Below, one piece after another: positions 1 through 8,891 of a DNA stretch of 33,391 nt. The number at the start of each line of letters is the position of its first letter. Positions within the stretch are counted from its first letter, which is position 1. A program made the position numbers and the translations under genes. The stretch lies in contig JAESPV010000035.1 of assembly GCA_016765495.1 (NCBI GenBank), positions 133,472 to 166,862 on the forward strand. Reading direction: 5' to 3'. The notes below the pieces were generated by a model. That model had not been told where the DNA came from, did not search any database, and saw only the letters and a list, made by a program, of their open reading frames with translations. This stretch comes from Desulfocapsa sp. (GTDB taxonomy: Bacteria > Desulfobacterota > Desulfobulbia > Desulfobulbales > Desulfocapsaceae).

Positions 1-83
1 GCCTGCATCATATCCAGCGGCAACCTCCCGGCAGGCAATAACAGCGTAATACTAACCCCGGAGGTACCTTCATCATTTTTCAT
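1..83 (-). CDS. partial CDS at left edge, possibly a nitrite/sulfite reductase-like half-domain protein
   Basis: The frame is open from an ATG at 83 to the window edge, giving 27 complete codons of an N-terminus with the core SITLLLPAGRLPLDMM. A GAGGAG ribosome-binding site lies about 9 nt upstream of this ATG. An ATG nine bases further upstream (92) is in frame but sits directly on that ribosome-binding site, so 83 is preferred. The pattern 'VTLLLPAGRLPLD' resembles the start of the ferredoxin-like half-domain of nitrite/sulfite reductases, but only 27 residues are visible and this is a weak guess. The start lies 23 bp downstream of the remnant regulator on the same strand, so the two could once have formed an operon. 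Confidence 0.45.
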   Translation of the reverse strand, partial: MKNDEGTSGVSITLLLPAGRLPLDMMQ

Positions 84-106
84 ATAGCTCATCTCCTCAT
101 TTGACG

Positions 107-360
107 TTAATTGTTTATTTTCAAGTCGTTACGGACTACACACTTCATCGCCCCATACGTCAGGATACATATTTAACTGCATGGGATCACAAAATACCAC
201 CTTGTTGTAACATTTTCAATACACAGGTTTTTTCATCCATGGACACTGTAGCAGGTTATTCACCTGTGTACCTCCGGAATAAGAATACTTATTTAGCAAA
301 ATATCACGGGCAGATGAAAAGATTTCCAACGGATCGTTTAAAACGAAATAATACATGCTG
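107..360 (-). pseudogene. decayed C-terminal part of a YheO/DauR-type PAS-HTH regulator
   Basis: Read on the minus strand, this stretch carries fragments matching the C-terminal half of the intact regulator at 16632-17276. In order they are: EIFSSARDIL (compare ESFAKSANDTV); after a frameshift near 260-300, PATVSMDEKT (compare PASMSIDEKT); QQGGIL (compare KRNGVF); AVKYVS and RMG in the first helix of the HTH; and an ending readable as YDYLKINN plus stop if a few deleted bases are restored. The reading is broken by several TGA, TAG and TAA codons, so it cannot be translated. At DNA level, 226-244 and 16755-16773 share 18 of 19 bases. The family normally has a YheO-like PAS domain followed by a helix-turn-helix of the form GAVxxVAxxMGVSxxTVYNYL. 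Only the C-terminal third is recognisable. The identification is by eye, from scattered fragments. Confidence 0.6.
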
Positions 361-458
361 AAAAAAAACATTTTGGTAGAGGAATACTCTTGTGATAGGC
401 TTTAGCAAATGTTGATATTTATGCAGTTACTTTTTATTCAAATCATAAGGAAGAAAGA

Positions 459-2552
459 ATGCTCAAACTAAATAATATTAAAATGAAGCCAAAATTGATT
501 CTCTTGTTTTTATTAACAGGGATCATTCCCTTAGTTGTTGTAGGCTGGTGGGCAAGTCAGAAAGCGACAGATGCACTCATGCTAAGTTCGTTCAACCAAC
601 TGGAAGCATTACGTAGTGTAAAAAAGCATGAGCTTGAAAGCTTCTTTCATGAACGTATGCAAGATATCGAAGTTTTGTCAAAGAGTGCTGATACACACAT
701 GTTAATATACTACTTTCAAAAATACCTTGATGAGTATGAGATTCAGGCAGATGCTCCCTATGATGTATCTACACCTGAATACAAACAGATATGGAAAGGA
801 AAGGGAGGAGATTTAGCTGTTTATATGAATGACTACGGTTATTATGATGTTTTTATCATTAGTGCTAAACATGGTCACGTAATGTATACAGCGGCTAAAG
901 AAGCCGATCTGGGCACAAATCTTAGCGTTGGGCCATACAGGAACAGTGCCTTGGGTAAGTTATGGCAACGTGTCGTAAAAACAAAGAAAGCAGCGTTTCA
1001 AGATTTTGCACCTTATGCACCAAGCAACAACGAACCAGCTGCATTTATCGGTTATCCTGTTTTGGATAATAACGAAATCGTAACGAGTGTTATTGCCTTG
1101 CAGATTACTCCAAAGGCAATAAATGAGATAATGCAGCAACGTGACGGTATGGGAGAAACCGGAGAAACATACCTGGTAGGTCAAGATAAACGAATGCGCT
1201 CTGATTCCTTTCTTGATCCTCAAGGCCATTCATTAATCGCATCTTTTGCTGGAAACGTTGCTGATAACGGTGTTGACACCAAAGCGAGTCGAGAAAGCCT
1301 GGCTGGAAGCACCGGGTCAGAGATAATCATCGACTACAATGGCAAGCCGGTTCTTTCAGCATATACTCCTGTACACATAGGAGATACCACTTGGGCACTC
1401 ATTGCTGAAATTGATAAAGCAGAGGTCAAGAAACCCATACATGAAATGATTCGGAGTATTTTTATTATAGGGTTTATCGCAATTATTCTCATTGTTTTGT
1501 GTGCTCTTATAATCGCCTCTAAGATAGCAAAACCATTAACCCAGGCAGTGGATTTTGCCCAAATCATTTCAGGTGGCGACTTAACAAAACAAGTGGATAT
1601 TCATCAAAAAGATGAAATCGGTATGCTGGCAAAAGCCTTAAATGAAATGGGTGCTAATCTTCGTGTAATGTTTCAGGATATTTCCTCCGGTATACAAACA
1701 CTGTCTTCCGCTTCAACTAAACTTTCAGCAATATCCAACCAGATGTCTGCTAATTCCGAACAGACAACCGGCAAAGTAAATGCGGTTGCAGCGGCAGCTG
1801 AAGAGATGAGTGTGAATATGGATTCTGTTGCCGCTGCCTCAGAAGAAACATCGGTCAATGTAAACATGGTCGCAGCAGCAGCTGAAGAAATGAGTGCCAC
1901 AATCGTAGAAATTGCTGCAAACACTGAAAAGACTCAATCTATAACTGAGACTGCCGTTACTCAATCTCAGGATGCTTCCAATCAAATCAATGAGCTTGGC
2001 GCTGCTGCTCAGGAGGTAGGTAAAGTAACGGAAACAATTACGGAGATCTCAGAGCAAACAAATCTGCTTGCACTTAATGCAACAATTGAAGCTGCACGTG
2101 CAGGAGAGGCTGGTAAGGGCTTTGCCGTTGTTGCTAACGAAATCAAAGATCTTGCCAAGCAGACATCAGAAGCCACTGCTGAAATTAAAGATAAAATTTC
2201 TAAAATTCAGGCTGCAACCGGAAATTCTGTAACAGAAATCACCAGGATTACAGGCGTCATTAGTGAGGTCAGCGAAATGGTAGCTGCAGTTGCAGTGACT
2301 GTTGAAGAACAAAAAAATGCCACCCAGGAAATAGCAGAGAATGTCTCTCAGGCCTCTCAAGGTATCCAGGAAGTAAATGAGAATGTAGCTCAAGCATCAT
2401 CTGCAACCGGAGAAGTGGCTGCTGACATTGCAGAAGTCGGGCAATCTTCCACTGAAATTAATGCCAGCAGTACGCAAGTAAAGGCGAGCTCCGGAGAGTT
2501 GAGTGAACTTGCAGAGAGATTGACTGACATGGTGGGTCGGTTCAAAGTGTGA
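459..2552 (+). CDS. methyl-accepting chemotaxis protein with periplasmic dCache sensor
   Basis: This is a chemoreceptor of 697 aa that passes a periplasmic ligand signal to CheA/CheW. It has a short cytoplasmic N-terminus, a first membrane helix at about residues 13-33, a periplasmic sensor of about 300 residues typical of dCache domains, a second membrane helix at about 333-354, a HAMP linker to about 408, and a long Ala/Glu-rich coiled coil. The conserved hairpin tip ([20 protein letters not shown] onwards) starts near residue 528. The methylation-type AAAEEM segments repeat near residues 447-490. No C-terminal xWxxF tether for CheR/CheB is present; the protein ends MVGRFKV. The start has AAGGAAG upstream. 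It is a single gene with its own terminator. The ligand cannot be read from the sequence. Confidence 0.95.
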   Translation: MLKLNNIKMKPKLILLFLLTGIIPLVVVGWWASQKATDALMLSSFNQLEALRSVKKHELESFFHERMQDIEVLSKSADTHMLIYYFQKYLDEYEIQADAPYDVSTPEYKQIWKGKGGDLAVYMNDYGYYDVFIISAKHGHVMYTAAKEADLGTNLSVGPYRNSALGKLWQRVVKTKKAAFQDFAPYAPSNNEPAAFIGYPVLDNNEIVTSVIALQITPKAINEIMQQRDGMGETGETYLVGQDKRMRSDSFLDPQGHSLIASFAGNVADNGVDTKASRESLAGSTGSEIIIDYNGKPVLSAYTPVHIGDTTWALIAEIDKAEVKKPIHEMIRSIFIIGFIAIILIVLCALIIASKIAKPLTQAVDFAQIISGGDLTKQVDIHQKDEIGMLAKALNEMGANLRVMFQDISSGIQTLSSASTKLSAISNQMSANSEQTTGKVNAVAAAAEEMSVNMDSVAAASEETSVNVNMVAAAAEEMSATIVEIAANTEKTQSITETAVTQSQDASNQINELGAAAQEVGKVTETITEISEQTNLLALNATIEAARAGEAGKGFAVVANEIKDLAKQTSEATAEIKDKISKIQAATGNSVTEITRITGVISEVSEMVAAVAVTVEEQKNATQEIAENVSQASQGIQEVNENVAQASSATGEVAADIAEVGQSSTEINASSTQVKASSGELSELAERLTDMVGRFKV

Positions 2553-2561
2553 TTCATATGG

Positions 2562-2606
2562 AAACAGGGGACATCTGCGACAAGTGTCATAGATGCCCCT
2601 GTTTTT
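2562..2606 (+). terminator. rho-independent terminator of the chemoreceptor gene
   Basis: The left arm AAACAGGGG-a-CATCT (2562-2575) pairs with AGATG-CCCCTGTTT (2591-2603), with one bulged A. A run of T follows immediately (2601-2606). It begins 10 bp after the chemoreceptor stop codon. Confidence 0.85.
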
Positions 2607-2777
2607 ACAATACTCCCCCCCTTTTCTTTCTCCTTTCCATAGGAACAAGTTTAATCAGAGCATAATCCATTCCTCACAATTTCCTAACAATAGTCAGATA
2701 TACATTACCAAAGAAAAAATGACAGACGCCCATCAATATCTGTTATTGCGTATTCAAATTTAGGGGAGATTTAAAAC

Positions 2778-4580
2778 ATGAAGAAACGATTCAAATCATC
2801 ATTTATCGCACTTCTGGCAGTTGGTGTTATGTCCGGCCAGGCAGGTTTAGCTACTGCAGCTGACAAAAAACCATCTAAAGTTCCAGAATTTACTGAAGTC
2901 AGCTTTCCAGTAAGTGACACTGAAAAACGACTCATTCAAGCCAGCGAAGAAGTCGTAATAGATGGAAAAACCCATAAAATAGGATTCCAGACGATTCTCC
3001 GCAGCGGTCAAAAACTTGATGGCACTACTTTTGGCTTGCTGGTTGACCAAGATGGCAAAGCGATCATCAGCAAAGACGGATCACAGCATATTTCCCACGA
3101 CAATGACTTTGCATCCCTGTTACCAGTAGGATCCAAGCTGTTCATGGTTTCACATTTTGAGTCTCGACCAGGTGCCATGTATGTAACTGAGCTTTCACAG
3201 GACAGTGATTCCGGGAAATTAAGTGCAGTAAAGACTGAAAATATTGATTTTTCAGAGTTCGGCGGTTTATGGGTTCCGTGCGCCGGCAGTGTAACACCAT
3301 GGGGATCCCATCTTGGCAGTGAAGAATATCCAAGCGATGCCCGTGCCACTAACGAGGCTACGTCCATGGACACAATCGAAGATTATGACAAACCAATGGC
3401 CCGATATTTTGGTGTAAATCCTTATGCTGAAGACACCTCTGTAGACGATTTCCGTAAAGTATTCAAACCATATCGTTACGGTTACCCTGTGGAAGTATCT
3501 GTCTCTGAAGCTGGTAAAGCAAGTGTCAGTAAACATTTTGCCATGGGTCGTGTTGCAGTCGAACTGGCATACGTCATGCCGGATAACCGCACTGCCTATA
3601 TTTCCGATGATGGAACCAATGTTGGCTTGTTCATGTTTATTGCAGACGAGGCAGGAGAGCTTTCCAGTGGTAGTCTCTATGCCGCAAAATGGGAACAGAT
3701 ACACGCCACCAACGGTGGGTATGCAAACCTTCAGTGGATCAACCTGGGGCATGCTGATAACAGTACCATCCAAAAAGCAATTGAGAATGACGTAACATTT
3801 TCTGATCTTTTTGCAACTGCCACGCCAAAAGACGACGGCTCCTGCGAAAATGGCTTTACTGCAGTGAACACCACCACAGGGAACGAATGTTTACAAATCA
3901 AACCCGGTATGGAAACAATTGCCTCACGGTTAGAGACAAGACGTTATGCTGCGATGAAGGGAGCAACCACCGAACTGCGTAAAGAAGAGGGAATCACTTT
4001 TGATGCTGAACGGTCCATTCTTTATGTGGCCATGAGTCAAGTTGCAAAAGGCATGGAAGATAATGGAAAGCATGACAAAGGAGGACCCAACCATATCCGC
4101 CTGCCAAAAAACAAATGCGGAACCGTATACGGACTTGACATTAAGCCCGATGCAACCATCGGAAGTGATTATGTTGCTCAGAATATGTACGGTGTAATCA
4201 GCGGCACCATGGTTTCCTACCCCAAAGATGGTGATTATGCGAACAACACTTGCGACATAGACGGAATTGCCAACCCGGATAATATAACGTATATACCAGG
4301 TCGAGACACTTTAATTATTGGTGAAGACACAGGATCCGGCCACCAAAACGATGCCATCTGGGCCTACAACGTAACTAGCCGGAAACTAACAAGAATACAG
4401 ACCACACCCTATGGTTCCGAGACCACCTCACCTTACTTTTATCCTGATATCAATGGACACGCCTATCTGATGAGTGTTGTTCAGCATCCATATGGCGAGT
4501 CAGATTCAGACAAACTCAGTGATCCTGCCGATGCCGCCGGCTACACCGGATATATTGGCCCTTTTCCTGCAATGAACTAG
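2778..4580 (+). CDS. phoX: PhoX-family (DUF839) secreted phosphatase
   Basis: The 600-aa protein belongs to the PhoX alkaline phosphatase family, monomeric periplasmic beta-propeller enzymes that release phosphate from esters using iron and calcium. Family signatures seen are WVPCAGSVTPWGSHLGSEE (residues 165-183, with Cys168 and the Glu pair) and the acidic metal-site segment GEDTGSG around 515-521, plus the SDDGT motif in the middle. The N-terminus MKKRFKSSFIALLAVGV followed by ATAADKK is an ordinary Sec signal peptide; the twin-arginine motif usual for PhoX is absent. The start is supported by AGGGGAG upstream. No clear Pho box was found in the 225-bp upstream gap. The family call is secure, but the phosphatase substrate is inferred and some DUF839 proteins have unknown function. 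Confidence 0.85.
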   Translation: MKKRFKSSFIALLAVGVMSGQAGLATAADKKPSKVPEFTEVSFPVSDTEKRLIQASEEVVIDGKTHKIGFQTILRSGQKLDGTTFGLLVDQDGKAIISKDGSQHISHDNDFASLLPVGSKLFMVSHFESRPGAMYVTELSQDSDSGKLSAVKTENIDFSEFGGLWVPCAGSVTPWGSHLGSEEYPSDARATNEATSMDTIEDYDKPMARYFGVNPYAEDTSVDDFRKVFKPYRYGYPVEVSVSEAGKASVSKHFAMGRVAVELAYVMPDNRTAYISDDGTNVGLFMFIADEAGELSSGSLYAAKWEQIHATNGGYANLQWINLGHADNSTIQKAIENDVTFSDLFATATPKDDGSCENGFTAVNTTTGNECLQIKPGMETIASRLETRRYAAMKGATTELRKEEGITFDAERSILYVAMSQVAKGMEDNGKHDKGGPNHIRLPKNKCGTVYGLDIKPDATIGSDYVAQNMYGVISGTMVSYPKDGDYANNTCDIDGIANPDNITYIPGRDTLIIGEDTGSGHQNDAIWAYNVTSRKLTRIQTTPYGSETTSPYFYPDINGHAYLMSVVQHPYGESDSDKLSDPADAAGYTGYIGPFPAMN

Positions 4581-4607
4581 CGTCAGCAATTCTACCACAA
4601 GCACTAC

Positions 4608-4636
4608 AATGGACAGACCATTCGGTCTGTCCATTT
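4608..4636 (+). terminator. hairpin terminator after phoX
   Basis: A perfect 12-bp stem, AATGGACAGACC (4608-4619) with GGTCTGTCCATT (4624-4635), closes a 4-nt loop. Outer bases ACCACAA/TTGTGGT extend the pairing imperfectly. The T tract is short (TTT then G), so it may act in both directions or be assisted. It separates phoX from the cytochrome-propeller gene. Confidence 0.65.
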
Positions 4637-4688
4637 GTGGTTCAAGATATTTACTCCGTCATCTCACTAAATAATCCTGGAGATTTTC

Positions 4689-7600
4689 ATGAAAAAGCTA
4701 ACGTGGAACCTGACAATTATTGCAGTACTTGTTCTGCTTGCACAGCATAGCCAGGGACAAGAACACCAAGGCATGCAAGTTAATTTGAAGAGCAGTGCGG
4801 TTCACAACGAAACAGCATATATTCCTTCCCAATGCTATACAAAAACCGAAGATGCGCAAAAACAGGTATATAATCCCTGTTACGTCTGCCACACGAAGTC
4901 CATTGAGCCTAATTATGTTAATGATTGGGATTTGCAGCTTGAATATTCGTTCCCGGAAGCTGGCTTGACCAACCCATGGACCAACCTGTTTGAGGATCGT
5001 TCCGGGCGCATTCAGAAAATATCCGACAATGAAATCCTCAAATATGTGCGCACAAGTAACTACCTGGACAAACAGGGGAACATCATTTTACACACACGTC
5101 TGAGAGAAGTTCCATCCTCTTGGGATGTCAACGAAAACGGGAAATGGGACGGCTATACCCCGGATTGTTACTTCAATTTTGATGATGAAGGCTTTGATCG
5201 TGATCCGGAAAATAAACGTACCGGCTGGAGAGCTTTTGCCTACTATCCTTTCCCTGCAACACACTGGCCTGCAAGTGGTTCCACAGCCGATGTTCTTATC
5301 CGCCTGGCAGAGAGCTTTCGCCAGGATGACAAGGGATACTTTGATCTCACCGTGTACAAAATCAATCTTGCAATTGTTGAAGCCCTTATCAGTAAGCGCA
5401 ATATTGCAATTGACGAAATTGACGAAAAACGCTTTGGGGTTGATCTCAACAAAGATGGGAAAATAGGAAAAAGCAAGCAGATCACCTTCGACTGGGCTCC
5501 ATTACAAAATAGATACATGTCCTACGTGGGACGAGCAAAAAAAGAGCAAGAAGAGGGACAAATCCACCTGGCAGCCGGGCTCTTTCCAGAGGGAACAGAA
5601 TTCCTCCAGAGTGTCCGTTATGTTGATCTTGATGATCAAGGAACTATTGCCATTGCCCCTCGTATGAAAGAACTGCGGTATATGAAAAAACGCAGTTGGC
5701 AATCCTATGCTCTTCTTGAGAACTCAGCACTTAATGAAATCAAAGAAAGAAATGATTTCCCGGATCGCACCCGACAATTTATCGGCAATGCAGAACAGGG
5801 AATAAACAATGATGATGGGTGGCTATTACAGGGTTTTATTGAAGATGCAGCAGGCAATCTCAGGCCACAGAGCTTTGAAGAAACTGTATATTGTATCGGT
5901 TGCCATGGCGGAACCGGTGCCACCACTGACTCGGTATTTTCTTTTCCCCGTAAAATTGATTCCAGCCATACTCAACGTGGATGGTACCACTGGAGTCAGA
6001 AAAGTATGCAGGGCCTCAACGAACCAAAAATCAAAATCCATACGGCTGGTGTGTACTACGAATATTCTTACTACCTGATGTACACCAAATCCGCCAACGA
6101 GTTTCGTGATAATCAGGAAATACTTGATACTTTTTATAACGGCGATGGTTCACTGAAGCAGAACAAACTGGATTTACTCCATGAAGACATCACCACCCTC
6201 CTTTATCCTTCACCCAATCGTGCATTGCAGCTGAACAAAGCCTATCGAACCATTGTCTGGGATCAGGATTTTATCCATGGCCGTGATGCCAACATTACTC
6301 CTGTTGCCAATGTGCATAAAGAAGTTGAACAGGACTTGCCCACGGGAGTTAAGCAGCCGTCAAGTATCGATGGCTTTCGGGGTCGCTTTCACTCTCATTC
6401 CCTCTGTTCAAGCAATCAGGGCCTTCCGCAGGTTGATAACCCATACAAAAACATGATTTTAGGAAATGGAATGCCGGGTCCCAGCGGTATCAGCTATGAA
6501 GTTGACTGGCAGGGTATTATTCAGAAGAGCAACTACAGCCTTGATATTAAAGGGCTGCACTTTACTTTTCCACCGCGTCTCACCTTAGCAACCCGTGTGA
6601 TAACACCCCTTGACTCCATCCCTTCCTGCTATGAGTGTCATCGCTTGGATTATCCCAGAGTACCAGGGAAATCCATGATCTCCATACCTGTCCACTTTAG
6701 CAGTGAACAAGCAACCATTGACCGTGGCGAGAGTACCCAGTTGACAGACAACGCCTGGAGAAATGTCGGAGCCAAATACAGTCCCGATGGACAGAAAATT
6801 GCCTTTGTTTCAGATCGTAGCGGCAGTGACCAGATCTGGATTATGGACAAAGACGGATCAAATCAACGAAGACTGACATCCCCCCCCACTGTTGCTGCCT
6901 GGCCTGAATGGGATGGTAAAAGCAAAAAACTGGTTTTCTGGTCCTACAATGCAACAACCGGGATACATGCCATCAAGCAGGTGCAAATAGATACAGGCGA
7001 ATTGCAAACCCTGGTTACCAGTCGTGAAATGCTTGATAGACCAACCTATCATCCATCCGGTGAAATTATTGCGTATGGAGCTGTAACAAAAGGAAATTGG
7101 GATATCTGGCTGATTACAAGCGATGGGAGCGAGAAAATACGCCTCAGTGATGATTCCCAAATGGAAACCAATCCCTTATGGAGTCCTGATGGAAAAGCCC
7201 TTGCGTATAAAGTTGCACCTGTCACAGGTGGCTACAATTTAACCGGACAAAATTTCATGACCTTTGAAAACGGTTATCGTCATCCAACCGTGTATAGCTG
7301 GGAAGGGCCGGAATCGGTGCAGATGAACGCATGGAGCCCAAATGGCAAGCAAATCACCTATACCGCTGAAGTGATAAGTGATGCTTCCGGTGAAGACCGG
7401 GTTTCGTATGTTGCCATGGTCTCAGACCTTAGCCTTGTAGCGAACCGTGCTATTACGAAGAATACGATAATCCTTTCGCAAAATTGCACCCTGGGTGATC
7501 GAGGCCCGGTCTTTTCACCAGATGGCAAAAAAATTGCCTTCTGGGCCTGGGACACATCCTACGCAGCAAACCTCTGGATATACAATCTTGATTCGATGCA

Positions 7601-7724
7601 ACTCAGCAAGCTCACAACAGGTAAGTCGGATATGTATCCTCAATGGAGCCCAGATGGTGAACAACTTCTTTTTGAATCGGGAAAAACCGGAAAAAGAAAT
7701 ATCATGACCATTGACCTGCGGTAA
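4689..7724 (+). CDS. secreted triheme c-type cytochrome fused to a C-terminal PD40/TolB-like beta-propeller
   Basis: This 1011-aa exported protein has a Sec signal peptide (about residues 1-23, MKKLTWNLTIIAVLVLL core). Three CxxCH haem-attachment sites are seen: CYVCH at 64-68, CIGCH at 402-406 and CYECH at 647-651. Calcium-loop-like Asp/Asn-rich segments (DVNENGKWDG and DLNKDGKIG) lie between the first two haems. From about residue 695 to the end there are repeated PD40-type blades (forms of YSPDGQKIAFVSDRSG, WSPDGKALAYK, FSPDGKKIAFWAWD, WSPDGEQLLFESG), as in TolB and WD40-like propellers. The likely place of action is the periplasm or outer surface, with a role in electron transfer. No named family was recognised for the whole protein, and substrate and redox partner are unknown. 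It follows phoX on the same strand but behind a terminator. Confidence 0.8.
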   Translation: MKKLTWNLTIIAVLVLLAQHSQGQEHQGMQVNLKSSAVHNETAYIPSQCYTKTEDAQKQVYNPCYVCHTKSIEPNYVNDWDLQLEYSFPEAGLTNPWTNLFEDRSGRIQKISDNEILKYVRTSNYLDKQGNIILHTRLREVPSSWDVNENGKWDGYTPDCYFNFDDEGFDRDPENKRTGWRAFAYYPFPATHWPASGSTADVLIRLAESFRQDDKGYFDLTVYKINLAIVEALISKRNIAIDEIDEKRFGVDLNKDGKIGKSKQITFDWAPLQNRYMSYVGRAKKEQEEGQIHLAAGLFPEGTEFLQSVRYVDLDDQGTIAIAPRMKELRYMKKRSWQSYALLENSALNEIKERNDFPDRTRQFIGNAEQGINNDDGWLLQGFIEDAAGNLRPQSFEETVYCIGCHGGTGATTDSVFSFPRKIDSSHTQRGWYHWSQKSMQGLNEPKIKIHTAGVYYEYSYYLMYTKSANEFRDNQEILDTFYNGDGSLKQNKLDLLHEDITTLLYPSPNRALQLNKAYRTIVWDQDFIHGRDANITPVANVHKEVEQDLPTGVKQPSSIDGFRGRFHSHSLCSSNQGLPQVDNPYKNMILGNGMPGPSGISYEVDWQGIIQKSNYSLDIKGLHFTFPPRLTLATRVITPLDSIPSCYECHRLDYPRVPGKSMISIPVHFSSEQATIDRGESTQLTDNAWRNVGAKYSPDGQKIAFVSDRSGSDQIWIMDKDGSNQRRLTSPPTVAAWPEWDGKSKKLVFWSYNATTGIHAIKQVQIDTGELQTLVTSREMLDRPTYHPSGEIIAYGAVTKGNWDIWLITSDGSEKIRLSDDSQMETNPLWSPDGKALAYKVAPVTGGYNLTGQNFMTFENGYRHPTVYSWEGPESVQMNAWSPNGKQITYTAEVISDASGEDRVSYVAMVSDLSLVANRAITKNTIILSQNCTLGDRGPVFSPDGKKIAFWAWDTSYAANLWIYNLDSMQLSKLTTGKSDMYPQWSPDGEQLLFESGKTGKRNIMTIDLR

Positions 7725-7759
7725 AATTCTCAAATTTACCCGCTACTTACCATGTCGCA

Positions 7760-7794
7760 TGCCTCCTTGACATCATTTTAATGCCAAGGAGGCA
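7760..7794. repeat. 10-bp inverted repeat after the cytochrome gene, possible terminator
   Basis: TGCCTCCTTG (7760-7769) and CAAGGAGGCA (7785-7794) are perfectly complementary across a 15-nt loop, 36 bp after the stop codon. There is no T tract on either side, so it is either a weak terminator or an mRNA 3' stabilising hairpin. Confidence 0.5.
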
Positions 7795-7939
7795 CTTCCA
7801 TACCTCTCTTGTTTTATTCCTAAAAACTACCTCCCCCGCCAAGCAAACGAAACAGCATAGTGGGCCCCAAAAATAGATCTTTAATACAGATCAGGGGGGC
7901 AACTGGTAATGACAACCTATATATGTACCAAAAGCTTTC

Positions 7940-7968
7940 TTGACCAGAAATACGTATTCTGGTACCTT
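7940..7968 (+). promoter_or_regulatory. candidate promoter with overlapping palindromic operator for the methyltransferase-ABC operon
   Basis: The 303-bp gap 7725-8027 has no gene. Within it, an inverted repeat ACCAGAA (7943-7949) and TTCTGGT (7957-7963) with a 7-nt spacer lies between a -35-like TTGACC (7940-7945) and a weak -10 (TACCTT, 7963-7968). A further GTACCA/TGGTAC pair (7925-7930, 7960-7965) overlaps it. This placement is typical of a metal- or ligand-sensing repressor site, but the regulator is not identified. No riboswitch was recognised in the leader. Confidence 0.35.
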
Positions 7969-8027
7969 TGTTGTTACGTTTTTAAAAATCGTATTACATC
8001 TATCCCCACAAAGAGAAACAGCCAAAG

Positions 8028-8786
8028 ATGAACACAAGCATTCACTATGATACAACAGCAGGAGCCGACCGAGCGTGCATCAGGGAAAGTATTGCCAATT
8101 ACTGGAACTGGCGTTCATCATCCTTTGATAAGACTTCAGCCCAGCAGCAAGTATGGTGGGAGGCGTATCTCGCTGCGATTGGGGAAAACAAACAAAATAA
8201 AGTCCTGGATATTGGGACAGGTACCGGCTTTATCGCCCTCGGCTTGGCAGAACATGGACATCAGGTAACCGGAATCGACATAGCACCTGAAATGCTCGCA
8301 CATGCCAAAAACAAAGCGACGTTAAGAGGCGTTGAAATTGATTTCCTGGTTGCAGACGCCGAAAAACCACCGTTTTCCCCAAAAAGCTTCGACGTGATTG
8401 TTTGCCGCAATCTCCTGTGGACACTGTGTAATCCGGAACAGGCTATAAAAAACTGGTATCAACTCCTCCAACCAGGCGGGCGTATCATAGTGTCTGACGG
8501 GATATGGCAACATTCAACCCGGAAAACTCTTCTTCAAAAAATAAAAGAATACACCAGAACCATACTGAGAAATGGTGTACATTCCTATTCGCTGCGGTTT
8601 GAGCTTGCATATCGGAGCGTAAAGAAAACACTTCCTCATTTCAATGGACTGACGGCAAAAGATGTCGAGTCAATTTTGTATATCTGCGGGTTTAGCAACC
8701 TATCCAGACATGATCATATTTTTGCAAACAATCCATACCCAAAGGATCACAGCAGCGATTTTTTTATTATGGCTGGAATCAAATAA
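8028..8786 (+). CDS. class I SAM-dependent methyltransferase
   Basis: This 252-aa soluble protein has the Rossmann-fold methyltransferase signature. Motif I is VLDIGTGTGFIALGLAEHG (about residues 61-79), followed by the acidic strand VTGIDIAPEML and the motif II/III region FDVIVCRNLLWTL and LQPGGRIIVSDG. The layout fits the Methyltransf_11 group of small-molecule methylases. The substrate is unknown. It lies 105 bp upstream of a NikA/DppA-like binding protein and probably heads that operon, so it may modify a chelator or other molecule handled by the transporter; that link is inference from position. The gap downstream holds an imperfect hairpin (GATGAAAG at 8816 region with CTTTCATC near 8850). 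Confidence 0.85.
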   Translation: MNTSIHYDTTAGADRACIRESIANYWNWRSSSFDKTSAQQQVWWEAYLAAIGENKQNKVLDIGTGTGFIALGLAEHGHQVTGIDIAPEMLAHAKNKATLRGVEIDFLVADAEKPPFSPKSFDVIVCRNLLWTLCNPEQAIKNWYQLLQPGGRIIVSDGIWQHSTRKTLLQKIKEYTRTILRNGVHSYSLRFELAYRSVKKTLPHFNGLTAKDVESILYICGFSNLSRHDHIFANNPYPKDHSSDFFIMAGIK

Positions 8787-8891
8787 CAGCCATGGACATT
8801 TGTTCACACCAAACGATGAAAGCCATCTATTCGTTACTTCGTCTGGATAACTTTCATCTAAAAGACAGTACGATCACGTTAAGGAGAGACT

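Noticed and set aside
101..361. An 86-codon plus-strand open frame at the left end.
   Set aside because: It is antisense to the recognisable regulator remnant, has no ribosome-binding site and no family features.
2607..2777. A Pho box upstream of phoX (ATGACAG near 2727).
   Set aside because: Only one half-site is similar; the second repeat at the required spacing is missing.
7795..8027. A riboswitch (for example NiCo or cobalamin type) before the methyltransferase-ABC operon.
   Set aside because: I could not find the conserved core of either class; only short palindromes are visible.
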